Positions 1 to 12,030 of a stretch of DNA of 64,000 nucleotides are shown here, one piece after another (the first letter of the stretch is position 1; every line of letters begins with the position of its first letter). The position numbers and the translations under genes are program-made. Below the pieces are notes generated by a model. The model searched no databases, was not told where the DNA came from, and saw only the letters and a program-made list of their open reading frames with translations. The stretch lies in NCBI GenBank assembly GCA_019400425.1, contig JAFREE010000029.1, positions 124,001-188,000 of the forward strand. Direction: 5' to 3'. This stretch comes from Hymenochaete sp. R1. Lineage: Eukaryota > Basidiomycota > Agaricomycetes > Hymenochaetales > Hymenochaetaceae.

Positions 1-743
1 ACTGCATGATGCTTCTAGCAGCCCTATTCACATCATCGTGCTATTGGCAAACCCTGCCCATTGACGCTCCGCTTTCGCAACCCATCGGAAACATGACAAC
101 TTTCAGAGACGTCATGATCGCGAACCTGACTTCATCGACTTTTGACCTCGATTCTACATCAGAATTTGGGAATGCCTCGAACCTGGAGCTCCCATCTTTT
201 GTCCAACTCGGGGATCGTTGCTGGTGTCACATCACAGGCGGCGGGTTATTCGAGACGCCGAACTTGACGGAATGGGATGTATGGAGTGCAAGGCGAGCTC
301 TCCGTAGCTTTGAGGAATCGCGGCACAAGATGAAGAGCGGCTCAAAGCTCACACCGTCGACCGAGGCATCTGCTGATGATCCGAAAGAAACACTCGAGAC
401 AATTCCCGAGACCCACTCAGATTACGATCACTTCTCCTTTCGTCGGCTGCGCAACTTTGTCTTCCCCACGTCGCCCGCAAACCTCAAGTATCGTCTCAAA
501 CCCACGCTGACGCAACTGGATCCGGAGCCGGAGCGAGAGCCACAATCAGTATCGGTTTCCAGCGAGAACGATGTACACGATGTAACGGTAACCGACTCTG
601 AGGTGGAAAGCGTCAAAATTGTTGTGACAGAGACATTGCGCCCTACGCATACGAGTCCAAATTCTAACCCTTTCCGTGATTTTTACGATTTAAGACCATA
701 CGGATTGGATATGACCATTGATTTCAGATGGAGTCGGACATGA
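1..743 (+). CDS. C-terminal part of an unidentified protein
   Basis: An open frame runs from the left edge to a TGA at 741-743 and encodes about 245 residues. The frame is open upstream of the first Met (position 6), so the gene probably begins outside the window. I do not recognise the family. The visible part has a polar, Ser/Thr- and Glu-rich centre and ends in RWSRT. A segment with two nearby cysteines (DRCWCHITGGG) is the only locally distinctive motif. No membrane segment is clear. It is followed by about 330 bp and then the next plus-strand gene. It is likely the last exon of a real gene because it is long and open with no splice signals needed, but its function is unknown. Confidence 0.5.
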   Translation, partial: CMMLLAALFTSSCYWQTLPIDAPLSQPIGNMTTFRDVMIANLTSSTFDLDSTSEFGNASNLELPSFVQLGDRCWCHITGGGLFETPNLTEWDVWSARRALRSFEESRHKMKSGSKLTPSTEASADDPKETLETIPETHSDYDHFSFRRLRNFVFPTSPANLKYRLKPTLTQLDPEPEREPQSVSVSSENDVHDVTVTDSEVESVKIVVTETLRPTHTSPNSNPFRDFYDLRPYGLDMTIDFRWSRT

Positions 744-1074
744 TTGGTGCCATTCCTCACACTTTGTTTATTTGTTATCCCAGTGTATTCTTTTATCCTC
801 ACCATCGCCTAAAACTGTCTAAGCTACTTCTACTAAAATGTCATATTTTGGAACTTACTTTATTTCATCAGAGTGCAGTCAGATTGGTCCATCTGATCCT
901 CACAAGTGCCTTGTCATAGTTTCCTCAGGTGTTTGAGTTCGTCGTTCTTGAATGGAAATGATCGACACGCGTCATTGCCGAGTAGCAACGTCGCGGTTTT
1001 GGTGAACGCGGCTTAGAGGGTGGTCAACAACAGGTCAACCTCTTACTGCGAGCATCCAGAGCTGCATCTTCACG
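744..1074. other. Intergenic: 3' flank and promoter
   Basis: This stretch separates the unknown upstream gene from the MDV1-like gene. The short open frame at 728-919 has no support. It presumably holds the upstream 3'UTR and the promoter of the next gene. No specific element was recognised. Confidence 0.4.
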
Positions 1075-3473
1075 ATGCCAGATGCTCGCTCGCGACGGTA
1101 TGAGAACATCCGCGATGCTCTAGACTCTATAGCCACGAACTCGAAGGCTTCTTCATCTGGTGAAACGAGCAATAGCCACGGTAGCAAAAGTAGCGGGAGA
1201 GGGAATGGCAACTCCGCTCATTTTCAAGCGATGACGAAGGCCATATTCGCCCCGTTCCGAAGGAAGGACGATCATTCTTCTTTACTTTCAGAAAGTAGGT
1301 CGTGGATTTTTTAAATGAAAGGAAACCCAAATTGACAAGGTTTTTATCTTGAACCCACTTGAAAGTGGCTCCGGTTCTCATGACGCCGAAGATGATCAGC
1401 AATGCCGCCTCGTCAAGTTCGCGTCCACAAGGTGTAGTAGAGTCTTCCAACAGCCGGTACGACATCGCGACACTCGGTCGTGCCCCACTGCGCTTCGGTC
1501 TGGGCACGCGACGTATTACCTCGAATGACCTCACCGTCGCCGAAGCCAACGCCGAGATCCTCAATGCCTCGCTCGAACTTCCCGATACACCGACTCAGAG
1601 CACTGGTGAAGCCGGCGTTAGCTTTTTACGAGGTTTTAATGCGACAATCCCAAGCTCGGAACGCGGGAAGACGAGGAGACGGCAGATGCGAAACGTTGAC
1701 GCTCCTCATATGGGCTTAAAGAAACTCGGAATGAGCGCAAGAGGCTTGTTGTCGGATGAAGCGCATGAACATGATCACGAGAGCGCGAGTGAGGAGGATG
1801 TGGTAGTGGTCAAGAGTCGAGGGAAAGGTCGTCGTGGGAGGCGCACAAGAGAAAGTCTGGGAGCAGCGGTTTCTTTGGGGAAAGATGAGCTGCGGCGGCA
1901 AGAGAAGGAGATCATGTTGGACAAAGAAAACATTTTCGTGCGAAGAGCTCTTCTACACAACGAAATTTCGGAAGTTACTTCCAAGATTGACGCATTGGAC
2001 GCGATACGGGCCAAACTCGAGGATGATTTACTGAAGCTCAAGGAGGACGAGTTGGAACTTGAGGATGAACGTAAGTCGTCGAAGTGTCAATCGGTTGTGT
2101 GCCATCTAAACTGTCATCTAGTCGAAGGCGTACAAGAACGTATGGAATTCGAGGAATCAAAAGCTACTTCGAAAAGAGTCGACCATAGCTCTCGAAGACG
2201 AAAAGGTCCAGCTTTCCTTCCGTCTGAGCACGACGAGCTTCCTCCTGGTGTCGCTTTCCTCACTCTTACAGCTTCCTCCCAAAACTCAGCTATTACTGCG
2301 ATTGACTTTTCTGAGCCTTATGGTACACTTGTTTCCGCCGCTGCCGACGACGAGGACCCTTCACCTCGCGTATGGGACATGCTTGCCGTCGAGGAAGTCG
2401 GAAGACTTCGTGGCCATGTAGGTACAGTAAGAACATTACAGGTTGAAGACCACGTCTGCCTTACCGGTGGGGAAGATGGAGCCGTTCGCGTTTGGGATCT
2501 AAGGCACGTTGGCGAGCAGGACGGCGAGCTTGTCAGTCTAGCAGATATCAGCGAGGAAGGTGAAAATGCCGAAGCGACTGGTTCAAATCTCCGTGACGGT
2601 ACCGTGAACGGACGTAAGGAACCTATTTTTGAAGATAGCGCATGTGCACGCATCCTCGAGGGCCACAGCAAGGCTGTCACGGCTCTTTACTTTGAGAACA
2701 ATTGCCTGGTGTCCGGCGCGTCCGATAAGACACTCCGACAATGGGATCTCTCGACCGGCCAGTGTGTCATGTCCATGGATATCCTTTGGGCGATTTCGCA
2801 CGCGTCCGGCCTAGGATCAAGTATGTCTTCATCGACGTCGGGTTTACTGCCTGGCGCGATATCCGCGATTGGGACGTTTGCTGTGCCAATGCCACCACGA
2901 GTGGACGGAAGTTGGGACATGTACCAGGATTTTGTTGGTTCGGTGCAGTTTTGGGGTTACGGGCTCGTCAGTGGGAGTGGGGATGGTGCGGTGAGGATGT
3001 GGGACAGTGAGTGGATAAGCAACACTTGATGTGTAAATTATTGACGCGTCTTTCAGTGCGAACGGGTCAAGCGCACCGTACACTTCTAGGTCATACGGCA
3101 CCGGTCACGAGCTTGCAGTTTGACCAGCTTCACGTCGTGAGTGGAAGTTTGGATAAAACCATCAAGGTGTGTTCCTTCGGTGCATCGCATTCGCACAACC
3201 TGATTCGAAATTTCTCAGATCTGGGATATTCGCACCGGAGGCATTTACGAAACTATCAAGTTCGACCACGCCGTGACATCTCTCCAGTTCGATACCCGCA
3301 AAATCGTTGCAGCTGCTGGAGAAAATGGGCCTAAGATCTACAATCGCACGACGATGCAGCTGTCATCACTGATGACGAATGGCCACACGCGCCCAGCCGA
3401 GCGACTTCGGTATATGGACAGATATCTCGCGACTGGTGGGCTGGACTCGACAGTCAAGATCTGGGCATTATAG
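1075..3473 (+). CDS. MDV1: Mitochondrial division protein 1-like WD40 adaptor
   Basis: Five exons (1075-1294, 1366-2070, 2122-3006, 3057-3166, 3219-3473) join in frame to 724 residues. The N-terminal region is polar. A charged heptad-like stretch (roughly residues 200-270, with repeated Lys/Glu/Leu) predicts a coiled coil. The C-terminal half is a WD40 propeller: repeats end in RVWDM, RVWDLR, RQWDLS, RMWD, KIWDIR and KIWAL. Coiled coil followed by WD40 is the Mdv1/Caf4 layout. These proteins bridge Fis1 on the mitochondrial outer membrane to the dynamin Dnm1 during fission. The second intron is 51 nt with no stop, so it can also be read through; splicing gives the smoother coiled coil. The Mdv1 call rests on architecture; Caf4 is the alternative within the same family. 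Confidence 0.82.
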
Positions 3474-4010
3474 ACCAATTCATGTATCCTTCCACTAGTC
3501 CCATTCGTTTGTCCCTCGCTCTGCAACCGCATCCATTACACTGCTTAAATTTAAGTTTCTTATTAGCTATTTTTTTTGCGTCTTTTCGCTCCCTATCCCT
3601 CTTTACACCCAGTTCAAACAAAGAACGATACAATACGCAAACTTGACTAAGGCGGCCGGCATGTGTATATTAACTTCATTCTTTTGCTTTCGATAAACTT
3701 GAAAAAATGGGATAGACGAATTTTTAGAAATAGTCTGTTTGAACGAGATTCTATATATGCACTAATCATAATATCAGACGGGTGAGGATTTGAGGACAAG
3801 GCTCCTGGAAGACGACTTTTATCAGGCAAGACGAGCCGAAAATAACGAGGTCGAGTTGTCGTACCGTACCGAGAGCGAGCCGGTGAGCGTCGATCGCACT
3901 TGTCACGTGAAAAAACACGGCTTGTTCTCTCTTCCGACTGACTTGGAGTTCGTGTCCGCATTCCTTCACTATCTTAGCCTCCACAGCTTGAACCTCGAGG
4001 GCTCATATCC
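3474..4010. other. Intergenic between MDV1-like and RSC-like genes
   Basis: About 540 bp lie between two plus-strand genes. The start is T-rich, as expected of a 3'UTR. Open frames here on both strands overlap each other and have no recognisable product. No regulatory site could be named. Confidence 0.4.
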
Positions 4011-6777
4011 ATGGCACTTACAGAATCACAGAAGAAGGCTGTGGAGGAGGTAGTCGACGCTATATTGGCTACCACCGGTGGCAAAAACGGCCGTCGGCGC
4101 CTGGCGGATATGTTCATGGACCTACCGGACAGAGATGCTTGGTCGGAATACTACGATGTGCGTACACTTCATAATGCTATTCTATTTATTGCTCGAATCG
4201 TCTTTTCCAGGTCATCAAAGAACCTCGCTGCCTCACTTTTATCAAATTCAAGTTGACGCGTAGTGACAAACATGAATACAGCGACGCGTTCGAAGCGCGT
4301 GAAGACCTTGACTTCGTATTCTCCAACGCATTGACCTACAATGAGGAAGGCAGCCAGATCACCAAGGACGCTATGACGTTGAAAGTGAGATCTCGAATAA
4401 TGTAGCAGACTTTCCATCTTACAAGACGTCAGGGTGTCTTAGACGAACAGTGGTCAAAACATTCGGATGTGCTACCAGCTCCTCGAACAAACTCTTCCAA
4501 ATCGACTTCCTCAAAAACTCCGGCGAACGGGCAGAAATTAAAGGTAGCATCCGGTACTCAGACGCCAAAAAATGCATCAACGTCGCGGCCCGTTGTCCCT
4601 AGTTTACCTGTTGTCGCTCCGCCTGCAACGACTTCGTCCCAATCTATGCAGGATGCCGACGCCGATGGGGACATGGGACCTGGTGGCTCGGATAACGATG
4701 GAGAAGGCGAAAATTATGGGTACCAAGGGCCTATGTCATCCGTTATACGCGATGCGGAGAGTGATAACATTGTTTATCAACTGGAGCGTGGGCTTCCCCG
4801 GTGGCCCGGTTATGGGGAGGAGGGGTGGTGGGAGAACGTACCTTTTGTGAGTATCGTGTATTAAGAAAACTCCTGGCTTCGTTAACTCATATAATCATAG
4901 AACAAATGCACCGACGTGGTTCACGCAGTCAAAAATCATAAAGACATCATTTCAAACGCCCGATTTGCGACGGTAATTGATGCCATCCCGGAAGATGCTG
5001 TTGTGAAGAACCTATCCTTCAGTGTACGTGTTACAGTGCTCTAATTTGCTCAATCTGACTTTTTCGTAGTTTCCGCTATCATTGAAATCTATCGAGGTAC
5101 TTCCCTTTCACTGAATTGTTTAGATGCGGTATACTCATTTCTTGAAAGATCAAAGCCCGTGAACATGAGTACACAAGCATAGGAGAGTTTGATGAGGACA
5201 TGATCCGATTATTTGAGAAAGCAAGACGATGGTACGAGATAGGCAGCGATGAGTATGGTGATGTCCTTCTGCTACAAGTAAGCATGACACGATAGTCTTT
5301 TGTGCACGATTTGAAGTGTTTCCCAGCGTCTTTACCAAGCTTTGACTTCACCATCGCCTCCGTCTGGTCCTCCTTATGGATCACAGACGCATTTCTCTAC
5401 TATTCGTGCAGGACCTGGAAATGCGAGACCCGTTCATGGTCAAGCCGCCTCTGATGCAGACCTCGTGCCTGGGGTCACGACATTCCGTATCTCAAGCAAA
5501 GACCGTCATTTCGTGGATGAGCTAAATTATAAAGGCTGGTCTCTCCGTCTTGCCGATTGGGTACACCTCGCAAATCCAGATGATCCCAATCGACCGATCG
5601 TAGCGCAGGTGTTCAAGTGCTGGATAAGCGATGAGCCATCCAGAGTGGGTCGTCCTGGTATCACTGCATGTTGGTATTATAGACCAGAACAAACGTTCCA
5701 TCCACCCAACCGCGAGTTTTGGGAGAATGAAGTCTTCAAAACCGGTCATTTCGCGGATCATTCTTTAGAGGACGTGATTGAAAAGATTGCTGTCCAATTC
5801 ACCGCACGACATCTTCGTGGACGTCCTCGTGCACCATTTTGGTGGCCCGGCTGGCCACTGTATGTATGCGATAGTCGATACAATGACCGCGAGCGATGCT
5901 TCGTCCGTATAAAGAACTGGGCGAGTTGTGTGCCTGAGGAGGTCCGCAAGAAGCCAGACTGGATGCCCATTTACGAGTTCGAGCGGTCCGTTGCGCCTCG
6001 GCGCCTCGCCAGTCCGTTTTTGCCAATGTCAAACGTGAAGGGTAGACGTGGCGGACGACTACCTGGAGGTCTCGGAGAAGCCGTAGAGCGCACAGACGGT
6101 GAAAAAATTGAGGGTGGTGGGACGGGGAGAAAGCGTACGAGGAAGCCAGTGGCCCAGAACCCTGCACCTCCTGGCCCGGGACCGTCTCGTCTAGCACAGT
6201 CACAAAGCGCAGCGACATCTACCGTCTCACAAACACCGCAGCAAGCAACACAGACGGGTCAAGCACAGTCACAATACACACCGATGTCTACGTTGCCTAA
6301 GCAGACCACGAGAGCGCAAACGCCTGTTCCTCGTTCTGCCCCACAAGAGCGGAGTATCATTTCTGCAGCGGGCGGGGCAAATGTCCTTATCAACGCTTTC
6401 ACGGAGAAGTTGCCTCCGGAGACAGGTACGTTGTTGTATTTGAGCTTTATCTTCCTGGTTTTAATCATTGTATTCATGTTCGTGTCATGGAAGCCCGCCA
6501 TTTCGACCGCGATCCCGAGACAAACGAAGTTCTCTGGTTCTCTGGCCCTCCAATGGACATCGCCAAGCCTGTCATGCCCCGGCATAGTCTCGAGTACTTG
6601 CACTTCTTAGCGATGAAACGAAAACGTGAATTGTCTAGTGAGGATGATTCGTGTTTGACGAGCTCCCATCAGAAGCGTACGAAGGCAGCTCGACCTGCAA
6701 GCGAGATATTGAATGAGCTTTATTTCACTGTGTTTGGGAAAGACCAAGTTTCGGTGGACCCCGCGCTTACTGGATAG
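4011..6777 (+). CDS. RSC1: Bromodomain-BAH chromatin remodeller subunit (Rsc1/Rsc2-like)
   Basis: Eight exons (4011-4157, 4211-4384, 4433-4846, 4901-5023, 5070-5096, 5149-5277, 5327-6425, 6494-6777) give 798 residues. A first bromodomain lies at about residues 1-105, with AWSEYYDVIKEPRCL and the acetyl-lysine Asn region FSNALTYNEEGS. A second bromodomain is at about 250-345 (MIRLFEKARRWYEIGSDEYG). A BAH domain follows at about 385-510, starting near the segment GWSLRLADWVHLANP and including AQVFKCW and GITACWYYRPEQTFH. The C-terminal tail is basic and Gln/Pro-rich. Two bromodomains plus BAH is the Rsc1/Rsc2 (polybromo-type) layout, a subunit of the nucleosome remodeller RSC that reads acetylated histones in the nucleus. 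Exon 5 is only 27 nt. Rsc1 versus Rsc2 cannot be separated here. The third exon start is the least certain boundary. Confidence 0.85.
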
Positions 6778-7014
6778 ATATCTTATTATGAATGCTCTGT
6801 CATTTTTTTGCGAGGAAACGTTATATACGTGTACTTAGTTGGTCTTCCGGCATAATATTGGTTGTTGTGTCCTTCTTTTCTTGTAACTTTAGTAAGTAAT
6901 AATGGTACAATATTGCTCGTGCGGGCGTCTTCGCCATGGTATGCTCTAAAGTTATGCCTAAACTTCTAGTTTTCCCGAGAAATTTTAAGAGAGTAAGAAA
7001 CAGAATCTATATTA

Positions 7015-8614
7015 CTAAGAACTTCGGGTCACGCTGAAGCCAATAGTTTCTATATCATACGAAGAATAATTGGAGCCGACGTCGAGTCCATGCTCTGCGG
7101 CCTTTTTCAGGTTGAAGAACAAATGGCTCCCCAGTATGCATTGGAGAGTTGCGCTTCCCAGTACAAAAAAGATCGCAGACGACACGGGCGTGGTACCGTA
7201 TTTGAGTCCGGCAACTGCAATGAACGACGAAGAGGTCGCACTTGACGGGAGAGTTTGGGTAAGTCTGAAGTGATTTTTTTTTCAAATACGGTGGAGAGAC
7301 GCACAGGAAAAAGTAGACGACTTGGTCTTTGATGACCACTTCCGCAAGATCAGAGCCGTGGAAACCGTGTTGTTGCCAGTACTCTAGAGCTTTGTACATC
7401 GCGAGGAACAGGAGAATGGCACCATATCCGCTGGGAACCGTCCTAGTATGCCACATCCATTAGCCTATCTGACTCGAATCAGTAATTTTGCACGCACCAG
7501 CCCGCGATATAGAACGCCAGGTCAACGTTATGGATATTTTTGCAGATGGTGGTGTTCGCAATGAGTGGCCCTACGGCAACTTGAGGATTGGATAAGAATC
7601 ACCTCAGTCTCGATTCCCAGATTCTGTCCTTGACAGAAGACTCACTTCCATTTAAATAGCCGGCGAAAACGGAGAGTACGATCTTTGCCGCGGACTCGAG
7701 GCCAAAGAGCGTATACAAAACGCAGGCAAGCCATTTCTCTGTTACTCGAGATCAGTACAATCATTTTGACGAGAGATTGAGCTCGAACCTTGATGATAGA
7801 GCGCAAGCACTCTTATTGTTAAGATGTCTGAGAGAGAATTAATACTTATTCGACCCCGTCTGCGAGATGGTGCATACAATCGAGGCATATGATTATGGTA
7901 AAGGCTGGACTCCTTATAAACGATACTGAGCACATTTGACATAGTAAGACTGCTCACAAGAAACATTATGGGTCCAATTAAAGAAACGACCTGTACACGA
8001 GTATTAGAATGCTGTATGGAGTTTGCAAGCTTTACGGACATCTGTTGAGAGAGTTTGTGGGTCAGTCATTACGGTGAAGATCGAGAAATTTTACGAACTG
8101 GTCGATGTTGAAGTCGAAAAACAGCCCTGCGAACAGTCGCGAATTGAGTGGGTTTGATCTAGAAAGGGTTGGGGCTTGGGTAGAGAAGCATACAAGGTAT
8201 GAATATGATGGAACCGAAAATTCCCAGGTATCTATTCTATAACAGATTCAGCAGCAGAACCCGAACGATGAATAAATCTTACCAAGAAGAATACGAGTTT
8301 AACAACACTGGCGGGCGAAAACTTGGAAGCTTGTTAGACTGAAGAAGATATGAAAGATCGTTCTCTCGTCTCGTACCCAGAAGTATTTGACCTACTCCGT
8401 GGCGATAAATGAGAAAAATGAAGAAACATGAAGTGTTTGTACTCCTACCTCTTCATCAAGCGTGCACACTAAAGAAGCAATTGTTAGATCATTCCTCTTC
8501 TACATAACGGGACAGCTTACTAGAATCGTAGACGAGCGCCACGGATAGAGTAACCTCGAGATAAACTTCCAGGCGATTTTGCTCAGTCCATGCAAGAAGA
8601 TCGGTTTGATCCAT
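7015..8614 (-). CDS. DUF6533 multi-TM protein (first copy)
   Basis: This is a minus-strand gene with many short introns. The start ATG is at 8614 (MDQTDLLAWTEQNRLEVYLE). An in-frame Met at 8689 is possible but adds an atypical leader. Exon 1 ends ALVYDS, followed by a 20-nt exon encoding CTLDEE (8449-8468) and a 15-nt exon encoding VKYFW (8377-8391), then NRYLGIFGSIIF. The set YD..TLD.EV.YFW..NRYL is the DUF6533 signature of Agaricomycetes. Hydrophobic helices continue to AILLFLAMYKALEYW and IKDQVVYFFLC, and the C-terminal exon contains HLFFNLKKAAEHG with stop TAG at 7015-7017. It is a plasma-membrane-like protein of unknown role with about seven helices. It is convergent with the RSC-like gene and paralogous to the gene at 23396. 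Middle exon limits were not all resolved. Confidence 0.75.
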
Positions 8615-8688
8615 GGATTGCTTCACAGACTTACTACCAAGGACGAAAAAAGGATTATGAGGGAGGCCTCGCAAGAAGGATCGGAACA

Positions 8689-9450
8689 AAAGTTAAAAAC
8701 GTCGGGATATATAGCACAGGAAGTCGAAAGGTATGCGCCGTAATCGTCGGGGCGCGCTCGCTCTGAAGTGTTACAGTTCGAATTTGCATTGAGCCTTCTG
8801 AATGTATAGATGACAAAGAGGCCAACGAAAAATTCTATGCCGGAGAGGTGATGAACACCGGCAGGATGACTGGGTCCATCACGATTGGTGTCTTTTCTTC
8901 ATGCGCAGTCGTGAGAGAGGAGCCAGACATTCAGTTGATCTGGAATGCTCCCCTTTCTCGACGACAAATTTGTTGAAAAGCGGAAGTCCATGCGGATGTT
9001 CCGGCGTCGTGCGGTGCACGAGGCATTGTCATCTGCATTTATCCTGGTACATGGCAGAGCCTAAGCGAAGCAGACTAAAGATGCGAGTGGTGATGCGTAG
9101 ACGACAGATCCGTTTGTAGTGAGCAACCGACCGGAGCAAAAGATAGGAACGACGACGACTCACCTCTTCTGTGCATCAATGAATATTTATAAACATGATC
9201 TCGATTCTTTGCTATTCCGAATCGCAAGGGAATCGAGACTTGCGAAACCCCATTATGCCACCTGCATACTGATGTTGAAATACCAGTAAGTACACGCTTC
9301 CCACAAACACCACCGAAGCCCGGGCAAAGCACGGAGCTGAACGCTACTACTTCCCTAAAAGAGAAGGTACGGTCGGATCACCAAGCATATCAGAGATCAG
9401 AAAAGATGCCGACAACTTGAGGAAGCAGGACTCTCTTGTAAAAGTGGTGG
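8689..9450 (+). pseudogene. Coding-like remnant, unidentified
   Basis: Plus-strand text here reads like protein in pieces. One frame gives EKFYAGEVMNTGRMTGSITI followed by VFSSCAVVREEPDIQLIWNA and is then cut by stops. Another frame supplies FVEKRKSMRMFRRRAVHEAL, and further on a frame gives RNRKGIETCETPLCHLHTDV. A possible intron spans 8729-8809. The fragments lie head to head with the 5' end of the DUF6533 gene. I cannot name a family. Either a poorly spliced small gene or a decayed gene would explain it. The call rests on codon texture alone. Confidence 0.2.
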
Positions 9451-10148
9451 CAATGTGATTACGGCTCTGGACAAGTTCAAGTTCAAGATGCGTAACGAGC
9501 AAAATAATTAATATTAATAATAATATGAAGTTCCGAGGGTGCGAAAGAGCACGTGTCTATTTCTCACGCTACTTGGAGTACCGTTTGATTTTCAAATTTA
9601 AATCCGTACCATCCAAGAGATGCACTGAATGTATCGAAAACGGAAAACTCCTGAAAAGGCGTCGACGACTCGGAGCATGTCAGCACAATGGCAGACAGTA
9701 TTTGCAACTATATACCACACCGATCCCTTCAAGCCATAAACGAGGGTAGCGCTTTAAGGTCCATTGTATCCCATCCAGTAGCAGTGCCGCATTTCGAGTT
9801 CCAATACTCGTTTCCTTGCTTAGATGCGAAATGCGCGTAAAAGAAATGCTTTGGATGACGACAAGCGGTAAGGAAGGTTACTGCGAGGTCGTTTGGTCGG
9901 GGTCAAGCAGACAGCGGGGACCATCGCCCGAAGGATTCAAGGAAGGCAATTGGCGGTTAGGAGACTTATTCGTGGGAAAACCGTTGGATTAGCTTCTTCG
10001 ACTTCAATCACGACCATGTCTGCTCTTCCACTTACGTTCCCGCTAACCGTTGCTCGGCGTACGTCTCCGGAGGTACGACAGTGCCAAAAAAAAAGTCGTC
10101 AGCCATTACCATTGGCAGTGTCGACAAGGATTTACTTGAACTGTTGTC
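9451..10148. other. Intergenic, nothing recognised
   Basis: This stretch is AT-rich at 9500-9530. Short open frames at 9525-9749 (plus) and 9893-10165 (plus) are basic and lack domain features. The second overlaps the start of the next gene in another frame. It presumably holds the promoter and 5'UTR of the gene at 10149. Confidence 0.35.
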
Positions 10149-12030
10149 ATGACCGACGCGTTTGACTCCGAAGATGGCAGGAGACGCGCTACACATGGGG
10201 AGAGCGCGGCCCCAATGGTTCGAGTTGAATCTGAGCCCACTGGAGGAACGAGTAGTAGAGGATGGCACGGCCTTCATGTGCACCAAGGTATGTTTCGCTC
10301 GAGCTCGTGAACGTGAGTCGAGCTAATAGTGACTTTGGCCGACAAGTTGGAAGTCATTCCCGTGGGCGTGCAACGTCGGACCGAGGCAGCGCTGCACCCC
10401 ATGCACCGAAAATTCCGTCACAGTTGCATCCTTCAGGCTCGGAAGGGTCAGCATCCATCGATGACCGGAAAGAAGAAATCGACTTGACAAACAGCGATCC
10501 TGGGCATACTAGTACTACACGTGAATATCATATCCCGTCTGTTCACTCCCTTCAAAATGTTCGGAACGGTGCGTTTTGCTACTTTGTCGAACTGGATTAT
10601 GAGAGCTGAAGAAGGATTATAGCACTCCAAAGGCTAGGTCGGTCCAGGTCCCGAGATCGCGTGAGCGTGGACACGCCAGGAGATGTACAAGGCCGAATTC
10701 AACCACCCAGACACTTATTCCGCTTCATGACTCGACGACATACCTCAGATGATTTCTTTACGCCCATCGACCCGTACCGCGCCAAGTTCCGAATATTTAC
10801 TGAAGAGCTCGAAGAGGAATTGAAGACCCGAAAACGCGCCTGGCTTTCTCACTTTCCCAGTTTCCCTTTGGGCCGTCATGTTCTCCTTCAATTCTACCGG
10901 CATCTACTGCTTAGACTCCCAAGCATGTACTTCTCGAGGATCTGTCACTTATTTGAAGAAGCAGAAGTGACGAGGCCGGAGATGCAGAGGATGATTGACG
11001 GCGTTGCGAGTGGTTGGGACTTGACGATGGATTGGACTCCGCCGAACGTTTCTCCGGCTTTAGCACGCTTCAAGGAAAGCTGGGAGGAGTTCATCGAGAT
11101 CGTGATTCAGGAATGGAAGACGCTCAATGTCGTCTCTGCGCTCCTACTCGGGTGAGTCACCGGCTTATACGACCAATCCAATACAAGCTAACAGGTCTTC
11201 ATCGTCAATTATACAGAGCCCTCTTGACTATGTTCCAAATAGACGACGCCAACAACGAACCCTTCACCCGCACCTTTTCCCTCATCTCTCTCATATGCGC
11301 CGCTTGGTCCCTCATCTACGGCGGCGTCTACATCATGCGTTTCCGAACCATGCGATCAATGTACAAAGCCTCCGGTTTCGCCCAAGAAGCCCAACAATCC
11401 CGCACGAGCATTTTCTGGAACGTCTGGGTCCTCCTCGCTCTCCCCGCCGTATGGCTCGCATGGTCGCTCATCACGTTCTTCGCCGCCATCTTATCCTTCG
11501 TGTGGACCTCCGGAAGTGCGGACGATAACCCACAGAACCCCCCTTTCAAAATCGCGTTGATCCCGAGGGTGATCATCACTGCTCTGTGGGCGCTCGGAGC
11601 GGTTTATTTCGTGTTGGTGTTGAGGTCGTTTAAGAGCTATGGCGGTGCGAGGAGGAGGATGCCTGATGGGACGGCTCAGGATATGGCTCTGCAAAATGGG
11701 GTGTATACAATGTCGATGCCAATGCCAATGTCGCCGCAAAACTCTAGAGGGCCCGGGGCACCGCATAATCAGCTGAACGCACTAGGCATGCAGTTCGACT
11801 CGGATCTGATTGCAAGAGCAGCGGAAGATTCGTATGTGGCGCATGTGTCGAGGGCTGCCAGTGGGGACCCTTCGAAATACGAGAGACAGCACTCGCATGT
11901 ACATGGACATGGACATGGACGTGGAATGGATTTGGAGAAGGGAGAGATGAAGAAATTTGGGATGGATGAGAGGAAGGCTGGAGGGACGGTGAAGAAAGGT
12001 TCGCCTGGGTTCGGAGGGTTGGACTTGTAG
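10149..12030 (+). CDS. Uncharacterised four-TM membrane protein
   Basis: Four exons (10149-10287, 10347-10568, 10623-11151, 11217-12030) join in consistent phase to 567 residues. The first about 170 residues are polar and Ser/Arg-rich. A soluble segment follows with RAKFRIFTEELEEELK and DLTMDWTPPNVSP. Four hydrophobic segments then appear: NVVSALLLGALLTMFQ, SLISLICAAWSLIYGGVYI, WVLLALPAVWLAWSLITFF and VIITALWALGAVYFVLVL. The C-terminal about 140 residues are polar, with a His/Gly stretch (HSHVHGHGHGRG) and a Met-Pro repeat (MSMPMPMSP). I recall similar basidiomycete proteins only as uncharacterised, so no function is assigned. The start at 10149 was chosen because it is the first ATG that splices in frame to exon 2. 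Confidence 0.7.
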
